64,000 nt of DNA, from contig JADMKP010000007.1 of the NCBI GenBank assembly GCA_015478775.1, positions 806,001-870,000 on the forward strand. The letters run 5' to 3'. Below, one piece after another: positions 56,719-64,000 of this stretch. Position 1 is the stretch's first letter, and each line of letters opens with the position of its first letter. A program made the translations under genes and the position numbers. The notes beneath the pieces were generated by a model, which was not told where the DNA came from, ran no database searches, and saw only the letters and a list, made by a program, of their open reading frames with translations. This DNA comes from Fermentimonas sp. (GTDB lineage Bacteria; Bacteroidota; Bacteroidia; Bacteroidales; Dysgonomonadaceae).

Positions 56719-57789
56719 ATGGTGAAGAAGCTGTATTCCATATATGTTTTGTTTTCAGTAATTATTGTGGCAAACTCTTGTATGTCAACAGTAAAGATAA
56801 CATCTGTAGTAGAGAAAGATCCTAGAGGAGATTTTCTGCTAAAGTGGGAAGTTAGTCCCGATCAAGAAGGAAATATAGATATTTATTCCTCTCTTACAGA
56901 TAGTTCTCTTACAACATTTACACCAGTGACCACAACAAAAATTACTGATCAGGTACTTCGTCTGAATCCAACAGGATCTGGATTGAGAGAATATTTTATT
57001 CTCCGCACTTCAGGAGTTAATTCGGGAATAGTAGCTAACCGTGTTATAGATATGAATAACATTAAGAATTTCAGAGATATTGGAGGATATTTTACTTCTG
57101 ATGAAAAACAAATAAAATGGGGCCAAATATATCGTTCTGGAAATATAAGTAATGCTACTCTATACGATCAAGAAAAAATTAGAAGATTAAACATCAAAAC
57201 CGTAATTGATTTTAGATCAGAAAAAACAATAACAACTTATCCTATTTTACTACATCCTTCAATTCATAAGATATCAATTCCTTTAACTCCCATGGATGCT
57301 GAAAAACTAGACGATCAACTACTAAAAACTAATTTTAGCAGAAGTGATGCTATTCTTTACGTTCAAGAAGCTTATGTAGATATTGTAGAAAAACATAAAG
57401 AGCAGTTTGGTGAAATGTTTGATATACTAACAAACGATGCAAATTATCCTTTACTGCTTTCAGGTTCTCTGGGTAAAGATGGGGTAGGGCTAGCCACTTT
57501 TTTTATTTTATATTCACTGGGTGTTCCTCAATCTTTCTTAGAGCAAGATTACATGTTATCAAATCAACTTATAGATCCTGCAAATTCTCGAATTGATGCA
57601 AAACACCTACCAGAGTCAATACAAGAAGCAATAACTGCAATGCTAACCGTAAACAAATCATATCTTAATTATGTAATTGAACATATCAATAATAAATATG
57701 GTTCGGTAGATAATTACCTGGAAAAAGAACTTAGAGTAACTAGCGGTAAAAAAAGTTTATTAAGAAAATACCTTCTTTATAAATATTAG
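56719..57789 (+). CDS. Secreted tyrosine-phosphatase-fold lipoprotein lacking the catalytic Cys and Arg
   Basis: 356 residues. Probable lipoprotein signal (YVLFSVIIVANSC, Cys21), then an Ig-like stretch to about residue 105. The rest matches the Y_phosphatase3 family: NIKNFRDIGGYFTSDEKQIKWGQIYRSGNIS, IKTVIDFRSEKT, and the helical end. The P-loop, normally HCxxGKDRTG, reads SGSLGKDGVG (248-257), so His, the nucleophilic Cys and the phosphate-binding Arg are Ser248, Gly249 and Gly255. It cannot work by the usual cysteine-phosphate mechanism and is likely a binding or scaffold protein in the envelope. Downstream helices appear intact. Confidence 0.82.
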   Translation: MVKKLYSIYVLFSVIIVANSCMSTVKITSVVEKDPRGDFLLKWEVSPDQEGNIDIYSSLTDSSLTTFTPVTTTKITDQVLRLNPTGSGLREYFILRTSGVNSGIVANRVIDMNNIKNFRDIGGYFTSDEKQIKWGQIYRSGNISNATLYDQEKIRRLNIKTVIDFRSEKTITTYPILLHPSIHKISIPLTPMDAEKLDDQLLKTNFSRSDAILYVQEAYVDIVEKHKEQFGEMFDILTNDANYPLLLSGSLGKDGVGLATFFILYSLGVPQSFLEQDYMLSNQLIDPANSRIDAKHLPESIQEAITAMLTVNKSYLNYVIEHINNKYGSVDNYLEKELRVTSGKKSLLRKYLLYKY

Positions 57790-57813
57790 TATAAGATATC
57801 CATTTTATTTTCA

Positions 57814-57821
57814 TACCTTTG
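57814..57821 (+). promoter_or_regulatory. Distal promoter -7 element of the DEAD-box helicase gene
   Basis: TACCTTTG matches TAnnTTTG. A start near 57828 would create a 5' leader of about 225 bases. No convincing -33 element. Confidence 0.4.
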
Positions 57822-57926
57822 CGCCCGATTTTTATTGGGATGTGTAAATTGTATTTTAAGCATAGGTTATCATCTTCTAAAACATCCTCAATAAACATAA
57901 ATTGTAATTGTGTTTTCTCTCATCTT

Positions 57927-57934
57927 TATATTTG
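57927..57934 (+). promoter_or_regulatory. Proximal promoter -7 element of the DEAD-box helicase gene
   Basis: TATATTTG matches TAnnTTTG; TTG triplets at 57902 and 57908 are imperfectly spaced. It would give a leader of about 110 bases containing the short frame at 57955. Confidence 0.4.
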
Positions 57935-57954
57935 GTCATAAAAGAATATTTGCA

Positions 57955-58041
57955 ATGAATTCAAAACTTCTCCTTTTTGTAAATATTGCTATGTTGGTTG
58001 CGTGGGGTATAGAGGAAGACTATTACTTACACGTAAATTAA
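57955..58041 (+). CDS. Possible leader peptide (uORF) before the DEAD-box helicase
   Basis: A 28-codon frame beginning with ATG (MNSKLLLFVNIAMLVAWGIEEDYY...) and stopping 10 bases before the helicase ATG, in a different frame. Its close position could couple translation to the helicase gene. It may also be chance. Confidence 0.3.
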   Translation: MNSKLLLFVNIAMLVAWGIEEDYYLHVN

Positions 58042-58051
58042 AATTATAAAA

Positions 58052-59779
58052 ATGAGAACATTTGATGAATTAGGGGTTGCTCCTGTTATCCAACAGGCCC
58101 TTGTAGAGTTGGGATTTGAAATGCCAATGCCTGTACAGGCAGAGGTAATACCACAGCTACTAGAGCAAACAAAAAATATTATAGCCCTTGCACAGACGGG
58201 GACAGGAAAAACCGCTGCATTTGGTATTCCTATTATTCAGAAAACCAAACTAAAGGAATTATCTCCACAAACGCTTATTCTTTGTCCAACACGAGAATTA
58301 TGCTTACAGATTTCAGGAGATCTTTCCGACTTTTCTAAATATGTAGAAGATATAAAAATATTACCTGTGTATGGTGGATCAAGTATCGATAGTCAAATAA
58401 GATCACTAAAACGTGGTGTTCATATTATCGTAGCTACACCCGGTAGACTTCTCGACTTAATTAAGCGCAAAACCGTTTCACTTGATAATGTACACACAGT
58501 TGTTCTTGATGAAGCAGATGAAATGCTTAATATGGGTTTTACAGAAGACCTTGATGAAATACTTTCATATGTACCTACTAATCGTAGCATGTTGCTATTT
58601 TCAGCAACTATGCCCAAAGGAATTGAAAGAATTACCCGCAAGTATATGAAAGATCCAATGGAAATTACCATTGGAAGAAAAAATGAGGGAGCTCTTAATG
58701 TACGTCATATCTATTATGTTGTACATGCAAAGGATAAATATCTGGCATTGAAAAGAATAGTTGATTTTTATCCTAATATATACGGAATTATTTTTTGTAG
58801 AACCAGAAGAGAAACACAAGAAATTGCCGACAAGTTAATGCAAGATGGTTACGATGCAGATTCATTGCATGGCGATCTTTCACAAGCTCAACGTGATTTA
58901 GTGATGAGTAAATACAGAAATCACAGTTTACAGTTATTAGTAGCAACAGATGTTGCTTCTAGAGGACTCGACGTTGATGATGTATCTCATATTATTAATT
59001 ATGGTTTACCCGATGATACAGAAAGTTATACTCACAGAAGTGGTAGAACTGGTCGTGCAGGTAAAACCGGTACATCAATCTCAATTACTCACATAAAAGA
59101 AAAGAGTAGAATTGCTGAGATAGAAAAGCAGATAAACAAAAAGTTCGAGAAACAAGAAATCCCTCAAGGAGATGTAATATGCGAAAAACAACTATTTAAT
59201 TTAGTTGATAAAATTGAAAAAGTTAAGGTCAATGAAGAAGAAATTGAACGTCTACTACCATCAATATTTCGCAAATTAGAATGGCTTGATAAAGAGGATA
59301 TTATTAAAAGAATTGTGTCTCTCGAATTCAATCGTTTGATTGAGTATTATCAGGTAGCAGAAGAGATTTTTGAACCTACCGAGGGATCTTCAAGAAGGAA
59401 AAAGGGTGAAGCACGCACAAATCAATACGACAGAAATGACGGGGGATCTCGTCAAGCCGAAAAAGGATATTCGCGTCTTTTTATTAATGTTGGCAAGATA
59501 GATGGAATAAATCCGGCTGTATTAATGGGCTTTATTAATGATAATGTAAAAAGTAAAGTTCCAATTGGAAAGATTGATCTTATGAGAAACTTTTCCTTTT
59601 TTGAAGTTCCAGAAGAACATGCATCTAAGGTAATAAGTACATTTAAGGGTATGCACCTCGAAGATAGAAAATTATTGGTTCAACTTGCACAAGATGCTGA
59701 TAACACGAGAGGTGGAAAACCAAAAAAAGAATTCTTTGGAAACAAGAGGACTAAAAGTGGTAAAAAACAAAGATATTAA
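58052..59779 (+). CDS. DEAD-box ATP-dependent RNA helicase (DeaD/CsdA type)
   Basis: 575 residues. Q motif FDELGVAPVIQQALVELGFEMPMPVQ, motif I AQTGTGKTAAFG, Ia PTRELCLQ, II DEAD, III SAT, IV GIIFCRTRRETQE, V ATDVASRGLDVDD and VI HRSGRTGRAG are all intact. The tail (about 465-550) is a DbpA-type RNA-binding domain (YSRLFINVGKIDGINPAVLMGFINDN) and the end is Lys/Gly/Arg-rich. Such proteins unwind rRNA and mRNA in ribosome assembly and at low temperature. The leader is unusually long for this genome. A hairpin terminator follows. Confidence 0.95.
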   Translation: MRTFDELGVAPVIQQALVELGFEMPMPVQAEVIPQLLEQTKNIIALAQTGTGKTAAFGIPIIQKTKLKELSPQTLILCPTRELCLQISGDLSDFSKYVEDIKILPVYGGSSIDSQIRSLKRGVHIIVATPGRLLDLIKRKTVSLDNVHTVVLDEADEMLNMGFTEDLDEILSYVPTNRSMLLFSATMPKGIERITRKYMKDPMEITIGRKNEGALNVRHIYYVVHAKDKYLALKRIVDFYPNIYGIIFCRTRRETQEIADKLMQDGYDADSLHGDLSQAQRDLVMSKYRNHSLQLLVATDVASRGLDVDDVSHIINYGLPDDTESYTHRSGRTGRAGKTGTSISITHIKEKSRIAEIEKQINKKFEKQEIPQGDVICEKQLFNLVDKIEKVKVNEEEIERLLPSIFRKLEWLDKEDIIKRIVSLEFNRLIEYYQVAEEIFEPTEGSSRRKKGEARTNQYDRNDGGSRQAEKGYSRLFINVGKIDGINPAVLMGFINDNVKSKVPIGKIDLMRNFSFFEVPEEHASKVISTFKGMHLEDRKLLVQLAQDADNTRGGKPKKEFFGNKRTKSGKKQRY

Positions 59780-59803
59780 TATATACTTAATGTTTATAGC
59801 AAG

Positions 59804-59829
59804 AAAACGAGGCATATGTCTCGTTTTTT
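59804..59829 (+). terminator. Rho-independent terminator after the helicase gene
   Basis: AAAACGAG / CTCGTTTT, 8-bp stem with an 8-base loop, running into a T-tract. Confidence 0.85.
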
Positions 59830-59923
59830 TTGTTTAAAAACTTAACATTATCGTAACTGCACCTTAACTGCTCTGTAACATTTATAATAGACCTTTGTGC
59901 CGTAAAATTAAAAAAATATTTAC

Positions 59924-62638
59924 GTGACGCATAAATTTCAATTGTCAATAAAGCTATCCATATTTTTTATTTCACTCATTGCCTTTTCGTTTACTGCACA
60001 AGCACAAACAGGCACAATAAGAGGAGTGATTTCGGACGCAAAAACCAGTGAACCATTAATCGGTGCATCTGTGTTGGTTAAAGAAACATCTAATGGAGCA
60101 GCGGCAGATCTAGATGGTAATTATATTATTAAGAATTTGCCTGCTGGCACTTATACACTCATAGTTTCTTATGTTTCATATAATGAAATAACTCAACCAG
60201 GAGTAGTAATAGATATCAATAAAGAAACTGTAGTGGATTTTGATTTGATGTCAGATGATATCAATCTTCAGGAAGTAGAGATTGTCGCTCGCATAAATCG
60301 AGAAAGTGAGAATATACTTTTGATGGAGCAGCGACAGGCTTTAATAGCTACGCAATCTGTTGGTGCTCGTGAGCTATCCAGAAAAGGAATAGGAAATGCA
60401 CAGGCTGCCGTCTCTCAAGTATCAGGAATATCACGTCAAGAAGGCATTAAAAACGTATTTGTGCGAGGTTTAGGTGATAGATACAATACTACTCTTTTAA
60501 ATGGATTTCCAATACCTTCAGAAGATCCGGAATACAAAAATATATCTTTAGAGTTTTTTGGAACTGATATAATTCAGAATATCGGTGTAAACAAAGTATT
60601 TAGCGGAAATAGCTATTCTGATGTTGGAGGCGCTGTAATAGATATCTCTTCAAAAGAGTTATTAAATGACTACGAACTGGTTCTTGAGCTTTCGGGAGGT
60701 TTAAATAGTGCTGCCGTAACCCAGAATTTTCAACGTCAGGATGGTTCTGGATATTTAGGATTTGCAAATAACAACAGACCCCTGAGCAATCAATATGATT
60801 TTCCAAATAGCCTTGATCCAAAACCGGTTTCTCTTCCTATGAATCATAGTTTTGGTTTAACAGGAGGTAAATCCTTCAAATTGGGTAAAAGAAATAATCC
60901 TCTTTCGTTTTATGGCGTAGCTTCTCATAGTACAGACTACTCTTATACAGAGGAAAATGTACGCAATGCTAACACAATTGGGAATATCTGGCAAGATCAA
61001 AATGGAGATAAGTATTCCCAGAATACAAATCAACTCCTTTTGGGTAATTTGATGTTTGGCATAAATAAAAAGCACAATCTTCATTATAATTTTATGCTGA
61101 TTCATGCAAATGACCAGTCAGTAAGTAAATACAGTGGACTCAACGCAGAGCGCCATCAGGGAGCTCTTAACGACATGGGTATTGCAATAAGGCAGCAGAC
61201 CAACGATAACCTCCTTATCGTAAATCAACTTTTTACAGATTGGCTTTTAACAAATTCGCTTAGACTGGATGCCGGAATTTCTTATAATACAGTAAAAGGA
61301 CTTGAGCCTGACCGTCGTGAAAACTATTTTTCGCTTGCAGAAGGTAATACTTATAACCTTACAAGAAGTAACAGGAACAAAAGATTCTTTTCAGAGCTAA
61401 AAAACAGAGATATTAATCCAAAAGTTGCATTAACATATAGTCTGGTCGACCGTTTTGGTTCTGAAAATTCTAATATTTCTATTGGTTATACTGCCCGTTT
61501 CGTTAATGACGACTTTGAAGCTGTAGAATATAATTTCAGTCCTCTTGGCATGCCTGCATTTTCGTTGGATGGTCTTTATCTTGACGATTTGTATGAAAGT
61601 AGCCTCAAAGATGGCACACTTAGTATGACTACCGGAAGAACTAACTCTTACTATGTATCAAAAAAGATCCATTCAGTTTATGGAGATGCTTCTTATCAGC
61701 TTGCACAAAACCTGACAGCCAACATTGGTCTAAGAATGGATAAGGTAGATCTATCTGTAGCTTATGATGTTGCTCATACTACTCCCGGAGAAGTAACAAT
61801 CAATACTGACTACTTCCTCCCAAACATAAACCTTAAATATGACTTGAACGATAAAAACAGTTTGCGCCTGGGTGCAAGTAAAACATATACTTTGCCACAA
61901 TCAAAAGAGATTTCTCCATATCAGTATGTAAATATATCGTTTGCCAGCCAGGGTAACCCAAATATTAAACCATCAGACAATTATAATATTGATCTTAAGT
62001 GGGATTACTATTTGAGTCCTGGTGAACTACTCTCCGTTACCGGATTCTATAAATATATAGAACGACCTATTGGACGAGTAGATCAGGCAAATTCAGCTGG
62101 ATTACTAACTTATGACAATATCAGCGATCATGCGGTTGTAGGAGGAATTGAATTCGAATTAAGAAAGAATATTTTCAACCGTTATGATACTCAACGCGAA
62201 CGCATGAACAGGCTATCGGTTGGTTTGAATGCATCATATATTCATACAGATGTGCTGCTTGATATACTTAATACTGAACCAAGGAACAGTGCACTTGAAG
62301 GTGCATCTCCTATTCTTGCAAATACTGATATTTCTTATCACTACACTCAAGGAGAGAAAAGCTTTGTTGCATCACTGATCTTCAATTATTTCAGTGATCG
62401 CATCCATACAGTTGGTGCAGCAGGTTTTAAAGATATTGTTGAAGAGGGCATTCCAACAATGAATTTTGCTGCTACCTATAGTTTAAACAGACAGCTATCC
62501 CTTAAGTTTAGCGCATCTAATCTGTTGAATTCACCTTACAGATTATCAAGGGAAAGCAGTATTTCCAGCTATAAAGTAATTCTTAATGAATTCAAGAAAG
62601 GTCAAAATATCAGCCTTGGAATCAGTTACGAATTTTAA
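59924..62638 (+). CDS. TonB-dependent receptor with carboxypeptidase-like N-terminal domain
   Basis: 904 residues. No ATG fits; the likely start is the GTG at 59924 (a TTG at 59942 is the alternative), followed by signal peptide LSIFFISLIAFSFTAQAQ. Then a CarboxypepD_reg-like domain (about 30-115: GTIRGVISDAKTSEPLIGASVLVKE), the plug (about 145-245: GNAQAAVSQVSGISRQEGIKNVFVRGLGDRYNTTLLNG, FFGTDIIQNIGVNKVFSGNSYSDVGGAVIDI) and a beta barrel ending in ISLGISYEF. It lacks a SusD partner, so it is not SusC-like in use; the ligand is unknown. The beta-helix-like lipoprotein gene follows after 48 bases. Confidence 0.93.
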   Translation: MTHKFQLSIKLSIFFISLIAFSFTAQAQTGTIRGVISDAKTSEPLIGASVLVKETSNGAAADLDGNYIIKNLPAGTYTLIVSYVSYNEITQPGVVIDINKETVVDFDLMSDDINLQEVEIVARINRESENILLMEQRQALIATQSVGARELSRKGIGNAQAAVSQVSGISRQEGIKNVFVRGLGDRYNTTLLNGFPIPSEDPEYKNISLEFFGTDIIQNIGVNKVFSGNSYSDVGGAVIDISSKELLNDYELVLELSGGLNSAAVTQNFQRQDGSGYLGFANNNRPLSNQYDFPNSLDPKPVSLPMNHSFGLTGGKSFKLGKRNNPLSFYGVASHSTDYSYTEENVRNANTIGNIWQDQNGDKYSQNTNQLLLGNLMFGINKKHNLHYNFMLIHANDQSVSKYSGLNAERHQGALNDMGIAIRQQTNDNLLIVNQLFTDWLLTNSLRLDAGISYNTVKGLEPDRRENYFSLAEGNTYNLTRSNRNKRFFSELKNRDINPKVALTYSLVDRFGSENSNISIGYTARFVNDDFEAVEYNFSPLGMPAFSLDGLYLDDLYESSLKDGTLSMTTGRTNSYYVSKKIHSVYGDASYQLAQNLTANIGLRMDKVDLSVAYDVAHTTPGEVTINTDYFLPNINLKYDLNDKNSLRLGASKTYTLPQSKEISPYQYVNISFASQGNPNIKPSDNYNIDLKWDYYLSPGELLSVTGFYKYIERPIGRVDQANSAGLLTYDNISDHAVVGGIEFELRKNIFNRYDTQRERMNRLSVGLNASYIHTDVLLDILNTEPRNSALEGASPILANTDISYHYTQGEKSFVASLIFNYFSDRIHTVGAAGFKDIVEEGIPTMNFAATYSLNRQLSLKFSASNLLNSPYRLSRESSISSYKVILNEFKKGQNISLGISYEF

Positions 62639-62686
62639 TAATACAGAAAGAAAATAATACTAATTATTCAATTAATTATCAACAAG

Positions 62687-63838
62687 ATGAAAAAAATTTT
62701 ATTTGGTTTTTTAATGTTTGCATTGATGATGACACCACTTGTGTTTACGTCATGTGATGACAGTACTGATGAAGAAAATGTTCCTAAAGAAGGGGATAAA
62801 GAATTAATGGGTACAATCGCAGATGTTAAAAATCTTGATGCAACTGTTGAATATTTATTAACCGGACCGGTTATCGTTGCTGATGGTGGTAAATTAAATA
62901 TTCCTGCTGGTACAGTAATAAAGGCAGAACAAGGATTTGACAAGTATATTCTTGTACTTAGAGGTGGAAAAATTAATATTAATGGTACTGCAGCTGCTCC
63001 TGTTACTATTACAGCTAATAAAGAAAATGCTGTACAAGGTCACTGGGGTGGACTTATCATTAATGGTAAAGCACCACTGTCGGGTGGAACAGAAGGGACC
63101 ACTGAAATTAATGCTGATTACAAATATGGTGGAACCAACGTTAGTGACAACTCAGGTTCAATTACTTACCTAATACTTGAATATACGGGTGCACGCTCTG
63201 ACGCTGATGTAGAGCATAATGGTCTTACTCTTAACGGTGTAGGTAACGGCACAAAAATTGAGAATATTTTTATACCTTATGGTGCAGATGATGCAATAGA
63301 ATTATTTGGTGGTACAGTAAATGTGAAGAATCTACTTGCTGTTGATCCCGATGATGATATGTTCGATTTTTCACAAGGTTACACTGGTACTCTTGATAAT
63401 GCATATGGTATTTGGCAATCAGGTTATGTAAGTTCAGAATCAGATCCTCGCGGAATTGAGGCAGATGGAAACCTAGATGGTAATAATCCTGATCAAACAG
63501 GACAGTCAGACTTCACTGTTAAAAATATGACAATTGATCTTCGTCTTGTCGCAAGCAATGCAGAAGGTTATTATATGCATGATGTTATTAAAGTGCGCCG
63601 CGGTGCAAAAGCAGTTATTGATAATGCACTGGTAATTGGCCAGGGGCAGGCTAAGGATCTTGTTGATGTTAATGATGGTAAAGGAGCAGGAGATCCCTCA
63701 ACAACTATCAGCATTACTAGTAAACTTACTACTCCTTTAATCGGTCTAACATTAAATGGTGCTGCAATTCTAACTGAAGAGGAAGCAAACACAGGTTGTC
63801 CAACGGATATATTCAGCTGGACAAACTACGAATTCTAA
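62687..63838 (+). CDS. Lipoprotein with parallel beta-helix-like repeats
   Basis: 383 residues with lipoprotein signal MMTPLVFTSC (Cys23) and an acidic linker (DDSTDEENVPKEGDKE). The mature protein shows short Gly/Asn/Val strands with turns (GPVIVADGGKLNIPAGTVI, LRGGKININGTAAAPVTITANK, HWGGLIINGKAPLSGG, GLTLNGVGNGTKIENIFI, ELFGGTVNVKNLLA), the pattern of a right-handed beta helix. Asp-rich turns (DPDDDMFDF, DGNLDGNNPDQ) may bind Ca2+. It is probably the surface partner of the TonB receptor just upstream; function is not known. A strong terminator closes the unit. Confidence 0.8.
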   Translation: MKKILFGFLMFALMMTPLVFTSCDDSTDEENVPKEGDKELMGTIADVKNLDATVEYLLTGPVIVADGGKLNIPAGTVIKAEQGFDKYILVLRGGKININGTAAAPVTITANKENAVQGHWGGLIINGKAPLSGGTEGTTEINADYKYGGTNVSDNSGSITYLILEYTGARSDADVEHNGLTLNGVGNGTKIENIFIPYGADDAIELFGGTVNVKNLLAVDPDDDMFDFSQGYTGTLDNAYGIWQSGYVSSESDPRGIEADGNLDGNNPDQTGQSDFTVKNMTIDLRLVASNAEGYYMHDVIKVRRGAKAVIDNALVIGQGQAKDLVDVNDGKGAGDPSTTISITSKLTTPLIGLTLNGAAILTEEEANTGCPTDIFSWTNYEF

Positions 63839-63867
63839 TTTTATTCACCAGTACTAAATATTATTTC

Positions 63868-63904
63868 AAAAAAGTGTCCAGATTATATATTCGGACACTT
63901 TTTT
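63868..63904 (+). terminator. Rho-independent terminator after the beta-helix lipoprotein gene
   Basis: AAAAAAGTGTCC / GGACACTTTTTT, 12-bp perfect stem with a 13-base loop, ending in T's. Confidence 0.9.
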
Positions 63905-63905
63905 A

Positions 63906-63913
63906 TATTTTTG
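63906..63913 (+). promoter_or_regulatory. Promoter -7 element of the last gene
   Basis: TATTTTTG matches TAnnTTTG, 32 bases before the ATG at 63946; it overlaps the end of the preceding terminator region. Confidence 0.4.
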
Positions 63914-63945
63914 TTTTTGTACGTTTAATTTTAATTGATGATTTT

Positions 63946-64000
63946 ATGAACAAGAAATTGAGTACAATAATTTTTCTGCTCTCAGCGGTATTCATATTAT
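63946..64000 (+). CDS. Start of an exported protein, cut by the window end
   Basis: Only 18 codons are visible from the ATG at 63946: a basic start (MNKKLS) and a hydrophobic stretch (TIIFLLSAVFIL) typical of a signal peptide. It follows a terminator and its own promoter box, so it is a new transcription unit. Function cannot be judged. Confidence 0.55.
   Translation, partial: MNKKLSTIIFLLSAVFIL

Overview
The window is a gene-dense, AT-rich stretch of chromosome from a member of the Bacteroidota, most probably order Bacteroidales. The evidence is SusC/SusD pairs, many Bacteroidota-type lipoproteins, promoters of the form TTG-N19/20-TAnnTTTG in front of several genes, mostly weak ribosome-binding sites, and carbohydrate-active families typical of Dysgonomonadaceae/Bacteroidaceae relatives. 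Genus cannot be resolved by reading alone. No rRNA, tRNA, CRISPR array, prophage or insertion sequence was seen.

Layout. 1-8.4 kb: end of a bile-acid-symporter-family transporter, a glycerolipid acyltransferase, a secreted GH92 alpha-mannosidase, alaS, a small lipoprotein, and a HigBA toxin-antitoxin locus whose toxin gene is broken. 8.4-18.5 kb: a methyltransferase, a MerR regulator coupled to a NamZ-like (DUF1343) lipoprotein, valS, a fructosamine-kinase-family protein, a helix-hairpin-helix protein, a fused SpmA-SpmB membrane protein, ybeY and an EEP-fold phosphodiesterase. 18.6-28.0 kb: a probable operon mnmG-apt-uvrC-dtd-mazG-like-deoC, with a GH2 beta-galactosidase behind it; a perfect 18-bp palindrome resembling parS lies between mnmG and apt. 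28.3-34.0 kb: hsp20, a trans-prenyl diphosphate synthase, polA, a YqaA-like membrane protein and a radical SAM protein.

34.1-53.8 kb is the most distinctive region. It is a polysaccharide utilization locus (PUL) on the minus strand: LacI regulator, GH172 (DUF2961), SusC, SusD, a small Fn3-like lipoprotein, an L-fucose/D-arabinose isomerase, a DUF4185 (GH183) lipoprotein, two more GH172 proteins, an unrecognised large secreted protein, a DUF6786-like lipoprotein and a FucP-type sugar:H+ symporter. GH172 and GH183 are families with D-arabinofuranosidase and endo-D-arabinanase members, and FucI isomerises D-arabinose to D-ribulose. The best reading is therefore a D-arabinan (actinobacterial arabinogalactan / lipoarabinomannan) utilization system: surface cleavage and import by GH183 and SusCD, periplasmic trimming by GH172, inner-membrane uptake by the FucP homologue, and cytoplasmic isomerization by FucI. 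Two identical 12-bp LacI-type operator candidates sit in front of the GH172-susCD operon and of the lacI gene itself.

54.0-64.0 kb: ychF and nadA (minus), then a 534-bp AT-rich non-coding gap with DnaA-box-like 9-mers, from which transcription diverges. After it come a secreted tyrosine-phosphatase-fold lipoprotein lacking its catalytic Cys and Arg, a DEAD-box RNA helicase with a long leader, a TonB-dependent receptor paired with a beta-helix-like lipoprotein, and the first codons of another exported protein.
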